A stretch of 64,000 nucleotides of DNA, from NCBI GenBank assembly GCA_965199245.1, contig CBDAQP010000003.1, positions 806,001-870,000 on the forward strand. The letters run 5' to 3'. A program made the position numbers and the translations under genes. The notes below the pieces were generated by a model. That model saw only the letters and a list, made by a program, of their open reading frames with translations, had not been told where the DNA came from and did not search any database. Below, in pieces: positions 63,401 to 64,000 of this stretch. Each line of letters opens with the position of its first letter. Position 1 is the stretch's first letter. This DNA comes from Carbonatibacter sp965199245. Its GTDB lineage: Bacteria > Pseudomonadota > Alphaproteobacteria > Kiloniellales > Kiloniellaceae.

Positions 63401-63569
63401 CCCCCTCAAGGGCCAGAAAAGCCCCAATCTCAAAATACCCGGTCGCAATATCAATCGCCTTTGACAAATCGCACCACTCGCGCAGATAACGCCGAACTTT
63501 CCAGTCCTCGGCACTGTTATCGACAATAAACAGCTCACTTCCCGTTGCCTGATGGCTCCGCTTCGGCAT
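60477..63569 (-). CDS. PLD-domain SNF2-type helicase/nuclease
   Basis: A 1030-residue protein. The N-terminal phospholipase D-like domain (residues about 1-200) has one HKD-type motif: KFHAKAYITHARMEVIG then ALVGSSNMTFPGLTDNIELN. The SF2/SNF2 helicase follows with Walker A CDGVGLGKTFIGLMLI, DEAH box VIIDEAHHFRNTG, LTATPINNS, and the second lobe HKVLIFTEFRDTARYLYAQL and VLISTDVLSEGLNLQ...MQRIGRVDRR. The order resembles SauUSI-type restriction enzymes, but here an adenine methyltransferase is coupled. First gene of the operon. A defence role is inferred. Confidence 0.87.
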   Translation of the reverse strand: MPKRSHQATGSELFIVDNSAEDWKVRRYLREWCDLSKAIDIATGYFEIGAFLALEGAWEKVDHIRILMGDEVSKRTHAAFEDGLAAIETRLDDSLEGEKTRNHFLTGVPAIVAAIRAGKIECRVYRKDKFHAKAYITHARMEVIGASALVGSSNMTFPGLTDNIELNVQITGAPVAVLQDWYEGHWDAAEDITPDILKVVERHTQQHPPFDIYARALQQYFLSHEETALEWEEKTSKIYPVLARYQRDGYHALIKRADRHRGAFLCDGVGLGKTFIGLMLIERFVQHDKKNVALFVPKAARVAVWEKELRQRLPDVFKGYSRLKIFNHTDLGREAAREELEQVRQQADVVIIDEAHHFRNTGTRGEQDGGTRSRYWHLFDLLEDKQVFCLTATPINNSLHDFRHMIELFSRGVGDYFAEAPLGIHSLKGHIRNLDKAIEAEHGEVNLADAGEILSSDDLFDALVVQRSRSYVKASMEKEDGGAVLFPAPRNPQTVSYSLKQSYGRLLDMVSEAFHKDDPLFSLPIYSPYDFYRGEASASPDFEFEKGRRKQIVSLIRTSFLKRFESSAEAFRQSCWTLLWKLLAWLEAHAETDAEKADVTHWKRRNAALIGFKPQRDVLDDTDDDEDLIPSEFREAVQELNRNDFDVGQIIHETLKDLEQLADFLKELEKFKPSQDKKLTALLNLLRKDKVLSQHKVLIFTEFRDTARYLYAQLTGAGLTGVAKIDGDDKGDRLDLIRRFAPYYNGTSSAELGHKGEIRVLISTDVLSEGLNLQDATRLINYDLHWNPVRLMQRIGRVDRRMDAEIEARIVADHPNQEALRGTTAYWNFLPPDDLDDLLRLYHRVSQKTLRISKTLGIEGGRLLREDDDYQDLKNFTERYEGQKTPDEQMHLDYQALIADHPDLEKRLTRLPNGVFSGKEQLTPGTQAVFFCYARPGRDKTDKSGGWTTAAGDVRWYLYDLGTDKIVDDGPQIIDFIRCEPQTPRRTNIAHTTLSAVRDKVEKHIKTTYLRKVQAPPQVGVTLRAWMELN

Positions 63570-63587
63570 TTTTCTAAAGCTCCCCGA

Positions 63588-63833
63588 TCAACTGCATGGG
63601 CAATTCAGCCTGGATTCCTCCGGTCGCCTCTCGTAAACGCTCCGGAGTTCGCGCAGGAGGTCGTCCACAGCCGGATATTGAAAAATCCCGCCTCCTGAAC
63701 TCACCCGGGGACACAAAAAGGCCATGCCTGACATCCAGCTCTCACGCCTGTTGAAAATAGCATTCATAATATAATAGAGGGAAAGACAGAACCTTTCAAT
63801 GCGCACAGAACCTGTCAACGCACAATGCCCCAC
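63588..63833 (-). CDS. Possible small ORF before the helicase gene
   Basis: Up to 81 codons; an internal ATG at 63767 gives MNAIFNRRESWMSGMAFLCP then PAVDDLLRELRSVYERRPEE. It ends 18 bp before the helicase start. Nothing recognised; equally likely to be leader DNA. Confidence 0.2.
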   Translation of the reverse strand: MGHCALTGSVRIERFCLSLYYIMNAIFNRRESWMSGMAFLCPRVSSGGGIFQYPAVDDLLRELRSVYERRPEESRLNCPCS

Positions 63834-64000
63834 CCCCCTCGACGCGTGAAAATTTCAACTAACCGGGAATCACTAAAAATCCCGGGGCCTCTGTTGGCTG
63901 GTCAGGTTTCATCTTACGCCTTGAGGGCGAAAAACGCGCAATGAAACATGAAACAAGCGTTTTTAAGGGCGTCCAGGTGATTGTTCAAATCACATAAATA
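63834..64000. other. Right edge, no gene recognised
   Basis: It holds CCGGGA...TCCCGG, a hairpin at about 63863-63885, and at 63887-63901 the 15-mer GCCTCTGTTGGCTGG, also present at 22061-22075. No coding signal in the last 160 bases. Confidence 0.45.

Overview
The window looks like an alphaproteobacterial chromosome segment, plausibly Rhodospirillales. The grounds are two DUF1127 genes, an ELM1-like (DUF1022) gene, an argD-argF-hslO operon and a trxB-lysR pair. This placement comes from gene content only; the species cannot be named. The first ~38 kb is mostly a dense housekeeping backbone. From ~38.5 kb to ~57 kb it becomes a mobile-element graveyard carrying a giant autotransporter and several defence-type genes. 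The last 6.5 kb is a restriction-like operon.

Backbone, left part (1-12.6 kb). A cut-off msrP (methionine sulfoxide reductase) and aspC are followed by a decayed IS3-family element. Next comes a complete 2-aminoethylphosphonate (AEP) island: phnW-phnA-phnY (AEP to phosphonoacetaldehyde to phosphonoacetate to acetate plus phosphate), a divergent LysR regulator, and a three-gene AEP ABC importer (binding protein, ATPase, two-domain permease). Import and full catabolism are therefore in one place.

Backbone, middle part (12.6-38.4 kb). A fossil of an autotransporter barrel precedes map and radC, which converge on pepP. Two DUF1127 genes follow. The minus strand then carries lrp, a pentapeptide protein, clcA, uvrD and prmA. 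Divergent from lrp lie elm1-like, trxB and lysR. After recX and an orphan ABC-2 permease comes argD-argF-hslO-lipoprotein, closed by a clear terminator. The opposing apaG-folE-trkH operon and a ynjBCD-type ABC importer complete the section.

Accessory part (38.4-64 kb). At least five transposable element types are nested here: an IS630 element present as two full-length decayed copies plus fragments; an IS5-type element present twice around the autotransporter; a second IS5-type element represented by its 23-bp end; a different IS630 with a mutated catalytic residue; and a ~203-bp MITE in three copies with empty/filled-site evidence. Between them lie a DUF262/HNH gene (GmrSD-like), a DUF3644 gene with a HEPN-type RHEIEH motif, a DUF2493 gene, a small DUF1640 gene beside its dead duplicate, and a 1872-residue autotransporter. 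The window ends with a PLD-SNF2 helicase, an Eco57I-type DNA methyltransferase and a small third gene, linked by overlapping stop/start codons. IS630 has cut the third gene. This operon is the best candidate for an interesting system in the window.
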